A stretch of DNA of 64,000 nucleotides from assembly GCA_013399115.1 (NCBI GenBank), contig VXAA01003394.1, positions 124,001 through 188,000 of the forward strand, given 5' to 3'. Source of the DNA: Anseranas semipalmata (taxonomy: Eukaryota; Chordata; Aves; Anseriformes; Anseranatidae). Shown one piece after another: positions 51,697 through 63,867 of the stretch; position 1 is the first letter of the stretch; every line of letters begins with the position of its first letter. A program made the translations under genes and the position numbers. Under the pieces are notes generated by a model, which was not told the origin of the DNA, did not search any database, and saw only the letters and a program-made list of their open reading frames with translations.

Positions 51697-51747
51697 NNNN
51701 NNNNNNNNNNNNNNNNNNNNNNNNNNNNNNNNNNNNNNNNNNNNNNN
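51697..51747. other. Assembly gap (51 N)
   Basis: Fifty-one Ns between a CCTT tract and CTCCCCTC, consistent with an unresolved pyrimidine microsatellite. Confidence 0.98.
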
Positions 51748-52871
51748 CTCCCCTCAGAGTTACAAGTAATTTACAGGAAACTATCAAGTCCTGCTCACAC
51801 CAAAGTTAGTGGCAAAAAATGCATTCTGATGCCAGCAAAATCAGAAAGAAGCCATTTTGGAACTATCTGTAGGAATGTAATAAAAAATAATTTAGAAATC
51901 CTTTCCTCAAAAAAAAAATAAAAATAAAAAAAATCAAGTGTATTTGACCATCTGGAAAACTTGAAGTGACTAACATGTAGTTTTTAAACCAGAAACATCA
52001 GATAAAAGTTAAAGGTCTCAAATGAAATGCTTTTGTAGAGACTGTTAACTTAAAAACATTTCCAGCTTTGAAGAAATATTTCTCTTTGCCCTTGGTAAAA
52101 ATCCAGCAGTTTTGAAAACAACAACAAATATTTTCAAAACCAAGAACTGATTTTTGGTGCTGAAGTTCCTGCATATCCAACATGAAACTTATTAATGTCT
52201 GCTGAGCACATAATTTTATGGAACAATATGCACCAACCAGACCTCAGAATACAACTATTTTGGCACATGAAAACAGAGGTAGTAAAAAATCGTAAGTTCA
52301 TTAAAAATGTTGGTAAAGGAGGATTTTGAGTTAAAGGTAACAGAACTGTCAGCAAATGTAGCTCTTAACATTTTAAACTAACTGGAAGAAGCCCTTGAGT
52401 TCCTTTATTGAAGAGAGAGCTTAAAAAGAGGGACTAGTACCCACAGCAGCTTCTCCAGTGATGCAGCCCTGAGTCATTTCACCCACAGGGTGGGAACTGA
52501 TCGCATTGAAACAGACATCTCTGTGCATACAAGAAAGAAGCAGGGGAAATGATGTGGAAGCAGGAAGAGCAGTGGAGACATGAAGTTACCAAAGCACAGG
52601 CTGTGTAGCACTGAGAAAAACTTACAGGCTAAGTGCCGGCTTGAAAGGAGCCCAGAACTACAAACATAGAAACTGATTCTTGTTGTCTCGAGGGAAACAC
52701 CACTGGGTTCCTTTGGAACAAACCGGATGACATCCAAGACACAGCTGACTCAATTTTTCCTCCCAACAAGCACACCCCACAGGATCCTGAGTTTTGGCTA
52801 ACACCTAGGTAAAGCTATTTAAATTAGCTAATATTAATATTGTATGATGCTAATGTGTCTCATTCAACTTC

Positions 52872-52874
<3 letters not shown>

Positions 52875-52905
<31 letters not shown>
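52875..52905. repeat. (TA)n microsatellite
   Basis: About 15 uninterrupted TA units (31 bases). Likely polymorphic and cruciform-prone. Confidence 0.95.
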
Positions 52906-52909
<4 letters not shown>

Positions 52910-53559
52910 TTTCTCCCCCAAAGCTCAATAAAACATTTCTCCATAATAATATTTATTTCTTTAAGTCTTTCCATTGCTTTTTCTTACATGTCAATATGCC
53001 CCAAATAAGATGTTATGATGCTTCTGCTGCATGGTTCAAGATGAAAAAGGATTAAATACCAGTTCACACATCTTAAGATACCATGTTTTTGTTGCACTTA
53101 TACCAGTAAATAGCAGTGGTGTACCAGCATGTGTTAACAATTACCAGATGATTCATTTTAACAGCGGCTTCCCTGTAAAGGCTTCAATATTTCTGAGCAC
53201 AAGGACTGAGTCATTTGGCTAATCTACTTATTTTATTGTCCAAACCAATGCTTGCCCATTCTTTGAATTTCATGTTTGCATTCAGAATCCTTTTGACTGC
53301 AGGTTTGGGAAGTACCAAATGCTTGCCCATCTGGGAAGGACATTTTAATCCCCCAAATGCTGACATGAAAGCAATATATTTGGAATCACTGCCAACTATA
53401 GGCTGGTCCTTTGCACATGGCACTTCAGGCGTGGGGCATGGGAAATAGGCTTTTATTACCCGCATGCACTATTTATAGAAATGAAAGTAGTTAGTAAAGC
53501 ATATTATTCACATGTTTTGTCTATTTATTGCTGTTATTTTCCTTTTGCTTTTCACCCAG

Positions 53560-54010
53560 TTACTTTCTAGTGGCCAGCAGGATCCTTAAGTAGCTGCCTG
53601 CCGTCACAGCTGCTGATGTTAAGCTACATACTGCAACGCCGAGTCCAGTCTCTCCCAAAGGGAGTGATATATAGGCTCATATCTGACAACAACGGAAAAT
53701 AAAAACAGGGCTATATAACCACACAGAGCAGGAGGTTGCCTCGGGCAGCAAAATATAATGGGCTGCAAAATGTTAAGAGACTGTTTACACACTGGCAACC
53801 TATTGTGCTGCCCCAACACAAACCATTCCATCCAGACAAAATTGCATTGAACTATGTAGCCATATATATGTATAGCTGTAGGGAGTATGTGAGAAGTCCT
53901 TCAGCTGCATGCCCTGCTTTTCTTAATGCAATTAACTGCGTCTGCAACTTCACCTAAGTGGCAACACTTTCTAATTGCCTTGGGAAGATGTAACCACATA
54001 TTTTTTCCAG
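53560..54010. promoter_or_regulatory. Candidate conserved non-coding element
   Basis: Mixed, non-repetitive sequence containing words such as CTATATAACCACA (RUNX-like AACCACA), CTCCC-AAA-GGGAG, TTAATGCAATTAACTG (homeodomain) and CAGCTGC E-boxes. Opposite-strand frames of about 70 codons overlap here, and neither shows a domain. The regulatory reading is inference. Confidence 0.3.
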
Positions 54011-57000
54011 CTGGGGGCTGTGCTGGTTCTTTGCTGCAAGCAGGAAGACCACATATAGACTGTTTAGAGTGGAGCAAATTACAGCTGCCACTAACTAATA
54101 GGAGAACTTGTGGTTATAAAGCCACAGTTCCCACCTCTGCTTGATCCAAGCAAGTCTGCTAGAACCAACACATCATATGGGATCTTATTGGAGTGGTCTT
54201 ATGCACCCCTCTGCCCTCAGTTGTGGCCCAAAGAAGCTTTACGACCTAGAAAATATCCAGTGTCTGACAGGGGTGTTGGTATAAATGAACAGCATTAAGT
54301 TTGAAATCAGAGAATTGCTTGATGCCAATTGTGTAGAAGGAACTGCTGCTAGAACATGATCTATCTTAAGCTAAGAGTCTTAATATTGATCTGGAGATAC
54401 ATGCCTTCATCTTCAATGTCTATACATACCTTGCTATCTGTAGATTTGCATCAGTACTTTCAACAATATATCTTGTAGAGTTGTTTTGCTATTGCAGTCA
54501 GTGTATCTACCTAAAAATCTAACCAATGAAGAAAATACATCAAAAATTTATAGAACAGTAACTCTCCAGAGTTACTAACCTATAGCCTCTTCACTCATAG
54601 TCTTTATTTTGGAGTAAACAAGTATATGAAAATCTACAGCTATCTAATTAATAGTGATTTTAACCTTCCCTTCCCTCTTCCCCATGCTCTTTATATAGAA
54701 GGATCCTTAACTGGAATTAGTTCAGCCTTCCCATTCAAATATGCTTTACCTCAAAGGGTGAACAGGTGAAAGGTAAGGCTGACCTTGAAAAGGACCAGTT
54801 ATCAGCTACATAGTAAAGATTTTAATTTCCAGTGTACAGAAACCCTGCAGATTTCTGAATAAAGTGAAAAGCCATTTCTACAATAAAAGAGCTTGATGAA
54901 TGAGACAAAACATTTCCATTGGTATTTGGTTAAAAGTTTACATGATTTTATTCAGCCATGATTGTGCTTTTTTTTATGCATGCTGATTTTCTGCAGAAGT
55001 TGGAGAAATTGAATTTGAGTGGCACAAATATAAAACCAATTTCAAAAAGATATATATAACTGCATAGAGAAACAAATCTTTACGTTCACATACAGCAGTA
55101 GTTTGTGCTGGAAACTCTAGGGGGCTCATCCAATCAGTGAAAAAATTCTGTTCTATTCCAAGTAACTGAGAGTACCTAAGTTTTGAACACTTGCATGCGT
55201 ATGTATTGACACAGACAGAACGTGTGAGTGGAAATTTCCCTATGTAAACATGCTATTTTAATGTAAAACACAACTGGACTTTAATGTTTATTCTGCAGCT
55301 GAGAAAACCATTCATTGGTTATTTAAAAGCCTGGATTCTTTCAGCATCAAATTGACACAAGAAAGGCTAGGTGTGAAGAAGGAAAAAAAAAAAAAAACAA
55401 CCTCCAAAGCAACTCAAACACAGTGGAGATGAGCACTGAGATAAAATAGATGTGGAAAAGCCTCTCCTTACTTCAAGTCATCGGCTTGCTGTAGTGGTCA
55501 ACTCCAAACATACATTTGCTTTTTCTTTAATGCCAGAGGTCTAGGACTACACAACCACATCCTTCACTTTGTATTTAGTGATAACTTCTGTTATTTTCTA
55601 TGTCTTTGTCATGTCCTAAACTCCTCAAGGCTGTTCTTATGAAAACTCACATTTTGCCATGCTCCTAAGTTCTTAAGGCTCAGAAAATCTTTGAAATCCT
55701 TCACTGCCTGAGATCTGTGACGAGGTATCATGGAAGACATCAAATTAAGGAAGAGAATCAAGAAAAAAGAAAAAAAGTGAAAAGAAGCAGGATTGAAAAA
55801 AATGCATCAGCTGTTACCACAGAGTAGATTTTTTAAATCATGTAATGTAGATGTTGTATCTATTTCAGTATGATATGATGTAAAAGGTCTGATTTATCTT
55901 CAAATATACAGAAGTATACAGTTTCACAAAGTAAAATTTAATAACTTGTTGGATACTATTTTTCAAATGCAAGAATCTGGGGAGAAAGATATTTAAAAAA
56001 AAAAGAAATTAAATTAGAAAGCGTTAATCAGTATATGTTTATTTGATATATTAAATCACTATGTTAGATTTCCACATGATTTTGTTGTTTTTTAATTTCA
56101 TGCAGGTGTACTGAACTTTTGAACAAGGGACATCAGAAGAAGTTAATAAATAATAGCCTGACTCATAAGTGAGAAGACTGATAATGTTGAAATCAATCTT
56201 GAATCAAATACTTTAATTGAACAAAATACAGATAACAGAAGAATTAGCACTAAGTAAGGAGTTATCTTGGAAAAGATAATATGAATTTAAAAATTTAATT
56301 CTTTTTTATAGCTTTGAGTTTTTGCAGCACAAGTAACACAATGTAATAAATCTGTACCTAGGATAAGTAAAGGCATGCTATTAATAATCACCATCTTTGC
56401 TTCATAATCTTAATGCATTAAAAAAAATAATTGTAGAGCATTATAAAAACTTGTGTCACTATCAGAAAAGTAACTGAGCATACCATCCAACTCTAACTCA
56501 GCTCAGCCTTGTATAAAGGCTCTCCCAACAGACATCATCAACTGATTCCACCTGTCTTCATTATTGCAGTAATAGCAACAAATGCTACTGCGACAAATCA
56601 GCATTCATTGATGTCATTGATCTGACATGCTGAATTATAACTTAAGTTACAGTTTAATTCCCTGCACATGGTAAAATGGAAATCCCATCGCAGGGATTAA
56701 CATCTCAGTATTGAGTAGAAAAAAAAGATAGGCAACAGGTACATATAAACTTCCTTGATATTTCTCAGTTCTTAAACCTGAAGAGGTTAACTGTAAAATT
56801 GTATCTTGGCTCCTTCTCAGCTTCTTCTCTCTCAGATAGACTATTTTACTTATTCTTCACTGTTATGCTGATAACTCCATGTGTAGTTTCTTCTTAAGAG
56901 TTTTGAACAAACTGCATGAGAGCTTTTTTTCCCCCTTCCTAACAGACTTCTCCCCTGGGATTTGAAATACAATTTCACTTGTTATCTGCTGTCATATTTC

Positions 57001-57283
57001 GTTAGAAGTTACAGCTGAAATAAGAATCTTCTGTGTTGTTTCACAAGATAGAAAAATTATGATTTTGCATAATCTTTTGCATTTAATAAGAAAGGAAATG
57101 CGCATATGATTTCACTTAACTTTGGCCTCAGCTCAGTGCAAATGCTTAATGTTGTGTGTTTGCCTCCCAGAGTGAGAGCGCTTTGTCTGAGTGGCATCAG
57201 GGATGAACCTGAGCACAGCTACTCAAAATTCACCACGCTCTCTCCAAGTGCTATGAATTCACAGGTTGCAGGTAACTCCTGAG

Positions 57284-57309
57284 TCTAATATGGCTCAAGC
57301 CATATTAGA
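57284..57309. repeat. Perfect 12-bp inverted repeat (hairpin)
   Basis: TCTAATATGGCT, loop CA, then AGCCATATTAGA. The arms are fully complementary. No known element or binding site is recognised. A template-switch origin or chance are both possible. Confidence 0.9.
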
Positions 57310-58696
57310 ACCTAATTTTCAGATTATTCCTTATTTTCTAAGGTTACAAGGAAAAAAATTTAAAGAGGAAAATTGAATAGCTAACAGGAGAATGAGACTA
57401 TCCAGGGGCAACATAGCTTTTCTTTTGCTTTTCTTTTATTTTAAAGTAAAAGTTTCCCTGAGCCTTTTAAAAGTAATTTTTTAGTGAGTAGATCTCCATT
57501 TCATATGTCTTCCTAATTCTGCCTGGTTTAGAAACTGATACGACTGATACAAGCCCATGCACATATCCATATAAACATAAACAGAGATGTATCCAACAAT
57601 GAGAGCTTTTACATTTTCCTGTTAGATGACTCCAGTTCTCTGTTTTCACAGAGAATTTCCCCTCAGACCTGGCTTTGAGATAAATAAACAGTGTTAAAGA
57701 TGCTCTGATTATACTCATTCCAATATAATAAAAATAATAACATCTCATTATTTTCTTTAGAGGTTGATAACTGGATCCAGATCACAAGCACTGTAAGTTT
57801 TTCCCTTTGGTGACCTCTTACATTTTTATTTTTTTACTTATACTAGCTTATGTTTTTTCTCTCCTTCCATTTGTTTTACCTTTTCTTCCCCTCCTTTTAC
57901 TCCTGCCAACTATTTGCAATGGGAAAACAGTACACATCAGCAGAGCCTTTCAGGTAATTAGCTTCTTTTAAAATTCTCTCCACCAAAGCACTCCAAATTA
58001 TTAGATTTTTGGATTATTGGATTTTTTTTATTGCTTTGGATATATATTGAAATTTCAAATCTGATTTGTTTCTGGATATCAATGTTTAAAATGTCTAAAT
58101 TGAGACCACATTAATTATTAAATTCAAGTACTCAGTTATGGTGGAAAACTTTCACCCAATTTTAATTTTGTTGCTAATTAGTTTACAAAAATATATCTAA
58201 AAATCAATATTGTGTCAAAATATGCCTCTGTAATAGTCTCTTTAGAATTTTATTTTAGTCACAGCAAGATGGGTATAATCCCTAAAAAAAATCCCATCCA
58301 CTTTGGTATGGGAAAAAGAAAGAAAGATTTTTTTAAAAATATTAAGGAAAAAATTTGTTAGAGGAAATCAGGAGGCATGACAAGCCTAGAGACAGCAAAG
58401 TGAACCATTCTGAAATATCAACCACAGGGAACAATACAACAACATGAAAAACAATTAATGTCACCTATTACTGTCACCTATCTCGAGATGCAGTGAACTG
58501 CTATTTCCATATGTCTTTTTTCTTTATTAACTACAGAAAAAGCCTAGATGACTACATTACATTCAGTGCCTAAATTTTAAATGGCTAAAGGCAAAGGAAA
58601 CAATTTCCAATTTTGCAGCTTTTTAAAAGAAAGCAAGTATGTTTCTACTGCTACAATGATTACAGGTTACACTTAAATGACTCAAGTATAGTTGGC

Positions 58697-58716
58697 TTTT
58701 TTTTTTTTTTTTTTTT
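58697..58716. repeat. T20 homopolymer
   Basis: Twenty consecutive T followed by AAAAAC. Confidence 0.95.
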
Positions 58717-59317
58717 AAAAACAGGAACCTGATGCTTTTAACACTTTCAATTCCCAATAAAGCCAATGAGAGAATTGAGAATTTAGTCTTGGGTGTGCAC
58801 AAATATATTCCTACTTTTTAACATGTTTGTAGTTCTGCACAAGTCAAAAGGGTGCTTCTGTAGTGGGGAGAATAGGGGTAAGACACAGTAGGATTAAAAA
58901 TCTTGAAAATTTGAATAAATGATACAGTCAATGTTGTACTGGGAAGCAATGGAAAAATACATCAGTGTAAAAACCTACTTTTATAAGGCAGCACAGAAAA
59001 AGGAATTTGAAAACAAACCTTAAAACTGGCATAGTAAAAAATGCAGTTCAGGCAAACCAATTCAGAGGTGAAGGATAGTGGTGTTCCATTTGAATAAAAT
59101 GAAATCTAAATAAGAAGCAGCATTACTAGGCTTCAAAACACCAACATTTATATAAAATATAAAAGTATTTCTACTGTAAATGCAAAAGAAAAGAAAAATA
59201 AACTTAATAATAAGAAAAGAGTGCTCATCCTTCTGTACTTTACCTCAGTAAGAGAGCAATTTCTATTTAGAGACATCCAGTTGGAAAAAACAAAAGCTTA
59301 TCCTTGTAAACTTTGTA

Positions 59318-59362
59318 AAAAAAGAAAAAAAANAAAAAAAAAAAAAAAAAAAAAAAAAAAAA
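59318..59362. repeat. Long A-rich homopolymer with one N
   Basis: An A tract of about 45 bases, interrupted by one G and one N (59333). The N marks an unresolved base call in the homopolymer. No retrogene body is recognised on either side of this tract. Confidence 0.95.
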
Positions 59363-59559
59363 CAGGAGGAAATCCTGGATAACATCCATATAGTATTTGT
59401 ATACAAATGAAAAAGTATACTATTAAGGCAGAAAGAGTCAATGAAAGGCCAAATGTAAATTGAGAAGCTGAGGACTGTAATCTAAACCCCTGGAGATGTC
59501 TTCACAACAGATTCTGCATGGAAGATGAAGGGATAGCCTCAAACTATATCAACATATTG

Positions 59560-60010
59560 TTTGTTAATTGGCTGCCATGTGTGGCAAAATCTTTTTATAT
59601 TAATCCCATAGCAGATGCTGGTGAATATTCAGCGTAAAATAGGGAAGTTCATGTTAGCATTCCTAGAGCTGTGATTATAGCCCATAGAATCATGGTTATA
59701 AATGGCCTCTTGGGATAACCTGTGTATAAAAGAAGGACTCCAGATTGAGAAAATAAATCATGATCAAATATTATATAATTTACACCATTTGCTAACTAAG
59801 AGAGAACGTTAGTCCATTACTCCATGTAAATAGAACAAATGATCAAAAATGATAGCCAGGGGCATTTGAGCATTCAGCTTAGTTTTGTATTTAATGTGAT
59901 CAATACTATGCAGAAATCCATCTTGACTTTTGTCTTTGGGTCCTTTTATCTAGTAAAGATGGTATGAAGGCAGAAGACAGCACTGCACTATAACAATAGT
60001 GATTTGTGTG
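59560..60010. other. Non-coding stretch, no gene seen
   Basis: Mixed AT-rich sequence. Near 59685 there is a short 'catagaatcatggttataaatggcct' that faintly recalls a reverse CR1 tail but lacks the downstream block, so it is not called. Confidence 0.5.
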
Positions 60011-60480
60011 CCACATCAGCTACCCTAGACCAGCTACAAAGCTATGCCCCTACATCCGCTCCAGCAAACTGAGCAGCTGCCATTCCCGCAGCCAACACAA
60101 ATAACTGCTGCTACAACAAGCAACAAAAACAATGCTGCGGCACCTGCTACCCTGACCAGCCAGGGCAATGGTAGGCTATCATTCAAGCCAGTGGCAATAG
60201 GGCCACATAAACCCAAACACGTGCTCTCGCGAGCTCAGCTGCTGTCCTATCTGGGCACGAGCACATGCCTGCCAGCCAGGTTCCCTCTCCCAGTTGCAGC
60301 TCTCAGGAAGCCTCAGTCTGGTATCTTCCTGCTGGGAAGGCAAAAGAAAGAGCAAACAGGGTTGCCTACATATGTGACAGAGAGCAACTCCCAGGACTTC
60401 AGCAGGACTCTGTCAAATTATGCCACCTGAGCTCCTTGTTTTCAGGTCACACCACATGGTCATGAAATAAGCCTCTGACA
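60011..60480. other. GC-elevated block of unknown origin with a 128-codon ORF
   Basis: This block is clearly richer in G+C than its surroundings. The plus-strand frame 60044-60430 encodes a Pro/Gln/Thr/Ala-rich N-terminal half, then a basic part, with no domain I recognise; an in-frame TAG lies a few codons before the ATG. The minus strand has a 60-codon frame with a hydrophobic segment (AALFLLLVVAAVICVG). The block also holds the E-box CACGTG (60218-60223) next to TCTCGCGAG (60225-60233), 9 of 10 bases of the TCTCGCGAGA promoter motif. It could be an unrecognised LTR or repeat, a decayed retrocopy, or a small promoter-like element. Confidence 0.4.
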
Positions 60481-61224
60481 GACTTTTCAGGTCTGTAAGG
60501 ACATAACATTTACAACTGTTCAGCTTATTGTTTCTGAGACAGTTTAATGTTTCTCCTTATTATTTCTTATGGAAACAGGGGAGTAAGACTACTGAAAATT
60601 TGTCCTAGATTCTGAAATATTACTGATTTCTGAGCATCAGAGGGATGCTCAGTGCAGCCCTCTGGAGAACGACAACCTCTGTCCTGAGTCCAAATTTAGT
60701 CCTAGTAACTATAAAAATCTATGTAATGAAGAAGACAATTAAATTATTTCTGTTCTTACTGATATGTGGAAATAGCACAAAGATAATTTTACATCAAATA
60801 AAATAGCATTTAACTTTTCATGTTACCAAAGGCATGACAAGCCCCAGGAGAAAGTTCAGAATTTAAACTTCCCACTTAAAATCTTCAGGCTGATTCACCC
60901 ACTCTTCTTCAAACATAGCATGTTTTTAGGTCTCCGGAGGACCTACACAGGGAATTCATTTAAAGGAAAACCAGTAAGATGATATTAACATTGCTATTGC
61001 TTAATCCTGTGCACTGTAAATCCGAATGATTAGCATGACTGTATCTTGAATATTCCAAAATGATTCAGGACTTCAGATGAATAAAATCTAAGAATAAGCA
61101 AAAACTTGACCTCCATGAAGTTTGGTTATCAAAACTTTTAAAGAATTAAAAAACTTGAAAGCACTTGAAATATAAAGCCTTAAACTTACCAAACCAATTG
61201 CCTTGCCACAGACTATTTGCCAAC

Positions 61225-61270
61225 TTTGTTGTTGCTGTTGCTCCTGTTTGTTGTTGTTGTTGTTTTGTTT
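61225..61270. repeat. (TTG)n-rich simple repeat
   Basis: Imperfect TTG/TTGC units followed by a T-rich end. On the minus strand it gives only Asn/Gln homopolymer peptide. Confidence 0.92.
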
Positions 61271-63198
61271 TTTTCCAGAAGAAAAAACAGACAAGCTGAA
61301 CATGGATTCCTGTCAAGATGAGCTTGACCTCCTGCTAGCTTACCTGGCATGTTAGCAGAGAGATCTGGTATTTCTGGCTCCCTGTCACAAAGCTGAGCAT
61401 GTGGGTACCTGAACATCCTGGTTCCCACACTGTGAAGCCAAGTCCTCTTTATAGTGCAGGAAACCATAACTGAGAAGAAAATTTCAGAACAAAGTATTTT
61501 GATTGTGTCACTAATTTTTGTTTGATTGTGATACTAATCACGTTTTGATTTTCCTCTCCATGGGAAATTTCTAAGTATATTGTATTTCCAAACTTAGGTG
61601 GAAGGGCTTTTTTTTTTTCCCCCAGAATCTTCAACCAAATACGATCTTTGTCTTTTCACCAGGCCCTTTAAGAGCTCGTTCCAAATCTGTTGAGAAGGTT
61701 ATTACCCTCTAGGAGGTGGGGTTTGTGGATGACAAACTGTTCTCTTGCAAGTACTTAAGGTTTGAAGTAATTGTTATGCTACAGCTGACTGTCTTCATTC
61801 TAGATTTTCCAGCAGCTGAGAGCTTGATTCTAATCAGGCCTGCAGAACTTGACTGAGATATTTTGACACCTGCAAAATGTACAAGCTTAAGATAGTTGTT
61901 CTAGTTTCTCTTCATGGCATCTTCTGCCTCACCTAAGCCCATTTATAATCTGAATAGCCTTCTGCAGGATCCTACCTTGCCTAGCTAAGCAAGTCTCTCC
62001 ACCTTCCACTCTGGAGTATTTTGTGCACGGTGCTATTCATGTGGCGCTATGCTATTTTTACAGGTAAATTCACATCTTATTTTTTGTTCTCTACATATAG
62101 CTTGATTTTCTTTTCATATTTCAGTTTCTCCCCATATTTTTTATCCATTCTCAACTCTTCTTTTCAGTTCATTTTTATAAATACATAGTGAACATTCCAT
62201 ACTAAAAAATAAACATTTACCATGACACGGTATAAATACAGTCTTGTGGTATACATACATTCTAAATTTAGGAAATACTGTGGTAAAGGCGATGCCACAG
62301 AAGAGTATTTGTTTACCTTCTTGAGGCGCCCTAGTTATTTAAGTATAATTAAGTTAGACTCTTTTTTCATAGCTTTTTGTCCATCACTGGAAAGTATTAT
62401 TGGCACTAACAAAACTAACAACAAAACCCACAGATTTTTTACTATGCTTTAGAAATAAGTTTTCACTCACATTAAGAAGCAACACAACACATTCTTCTTA
62501 TCATGTTTTAGCTTTTTTTTTCCCAGCTATAAAAAGGGAAATTGTAAGAAACATGGGCAAAACACTACAGTAAAAATAAAAATGATTGGATGCATAACAA
62601 ATTTATTACTAATATTTATTTTTATGGAAAAATATATTTCTGAATTTTAATTTGATATGTACTTTACAAACACTATTTGGCCATCAAAATTTTCAAAGGA
62701 TGTCATTAATTGGAGAACTGAGGCTGGCTGAATTATTTGCTTAGCAACATTTGACTAGCAAATAATTTCCATACCAACCATGCTCTCTGGAAACAATTCT
62801 TTTTCTTAAGCAGTTGCACAAATAATTTCTTTCAATATTTTCAGATTTTTTTGCAATTTATTTCCATAGTGCTAAATTCCTTATGAGTCATATGTGACCG
62901 ATCACTTCAGGCACATAAAATTGTTTCTGACATTTATTTGTTAATTGTCTTTTTCTCTTAACATTCTTTTGTTGAGGAACTTTTTCAAAATATCAACTAT
63001 TCTGGTATGAGTTTTTGGTCAAATTAAATATTTCTGTAAAGATGAACTTCATGATTTGGACCATTTCAGCTCTAGCAATAGAGACAAAGTGTCCATGCAC
63101 CATTAATTCAGCTGGAAGGAAATAACAGTAATCCAATTCAGGTCAGAAGCATAATACCAGTAATAAGTTTATATCACAACTACACTTTTCAAAGAAGC

Positions 63199-63220
63199 TA
63201 TATTTATATATATATATATA
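63199..63220. repeat. (TA)n microsatellite
   Basis: About nine to ten TA units with one interruption. Confidence 0.93.
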
Positions 63221-63867
63221 AAGCACCTATCACCATATTGATAAACACTGTTTGGAATCACTCTGATGAGTGAATCTGACATTCTTGTTTCTATGATTTC
63301 TTTCCTCTTTTAACTTGAAAATGGTGATTCCTGTTGTGTCTGAAGAAAAAAAAAACTGAAAAGTTACTGTGCTTTTCAATTTAAATGCATACAAATATCA
63401 GGTCTTTTTATATTTTTACTAATTTTGATATGCTTTAAAAAGACCAATAAAATAACATTAATATTGCAAAATTTTCAAAGTTTAAAATGCAAAATACTGA
63501 ATTTTATGTCAAACATGTTTTCTTTGTTTCCAGCAAACACTGTGTAGCAGAACATGTTAAAATTTTCCTTCCTTATACAGTTAATACTATAATCTGTTTC
63601 TGCTTAAAGAAGAATGTTGTATTGTAGTGTTTACAGAAGACACTAAAATACCCAAAATATACCTGCCTTGGCTAGGAGACATCTGTGCCTGAATCCCTCC
63701 TCTACCTGATGTGGAGCTGAGTCTGGAGCAAGTTTCCTGAATCTGGAGCAGGTTTCCCTATACACAAGAGACTGAGTCAGGCATTGAATTCATAAATGCT
63801 TTACTGGCTCTCTATGTATTACCTGCAGAAGCTGATATGTTGATTGAAAACAAGCATTTATTAGAAT

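Larger units (their letters stand above)
49984..53559. other. Non-coding stretch with a gap and simple repeats
   Basis: Contains a G-rich patch at 50392-50408 (G4-T-G6-T-G4), T23 at 51067-51089, a CCTT tract plus gap at 51655-51747 and (TA)n at 52875-52905. Frames up to 130 codons (minus strand, 50194-50586) lack recognised motifs. Confidence 0.55.
54011..59317. other. Non-coding stretch, no gene seen
   Basis: AT-rich throughout. It has A runs near 55383-55396 and 55995-56004, a T20 run at 58697-58716 and a 26-base hairpin at 57284-57309. The only frame near 90 codons (minus strand, 57467-57748) has no motif. Confidence 0.6.
60481..63867. other. Non-coding stretch, no gene seen
   Basis: AT-rich. 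It contains a (TTG)n tract at 61225-61270, a TA run at 63199-63220 and an imperfect 20-base duplication (tctggagcangtttcc) at about 63721-63758. Short frames at 61088-61634 and 62222-62452 show no motifs. Confidence 0.6.

Noticed and set aside
59318..59362. Long A tract considered as the tail of a processed pseudogene
   Set aside because: No coding-like or transcript-like body is visible next to it on either strand.
59683..59715. Possible reverse CR1 tail ('atagaatcatggtt...')
   Set aside because: The diagnostic block that should follow the tail is missing; similarity is limited to one short word.
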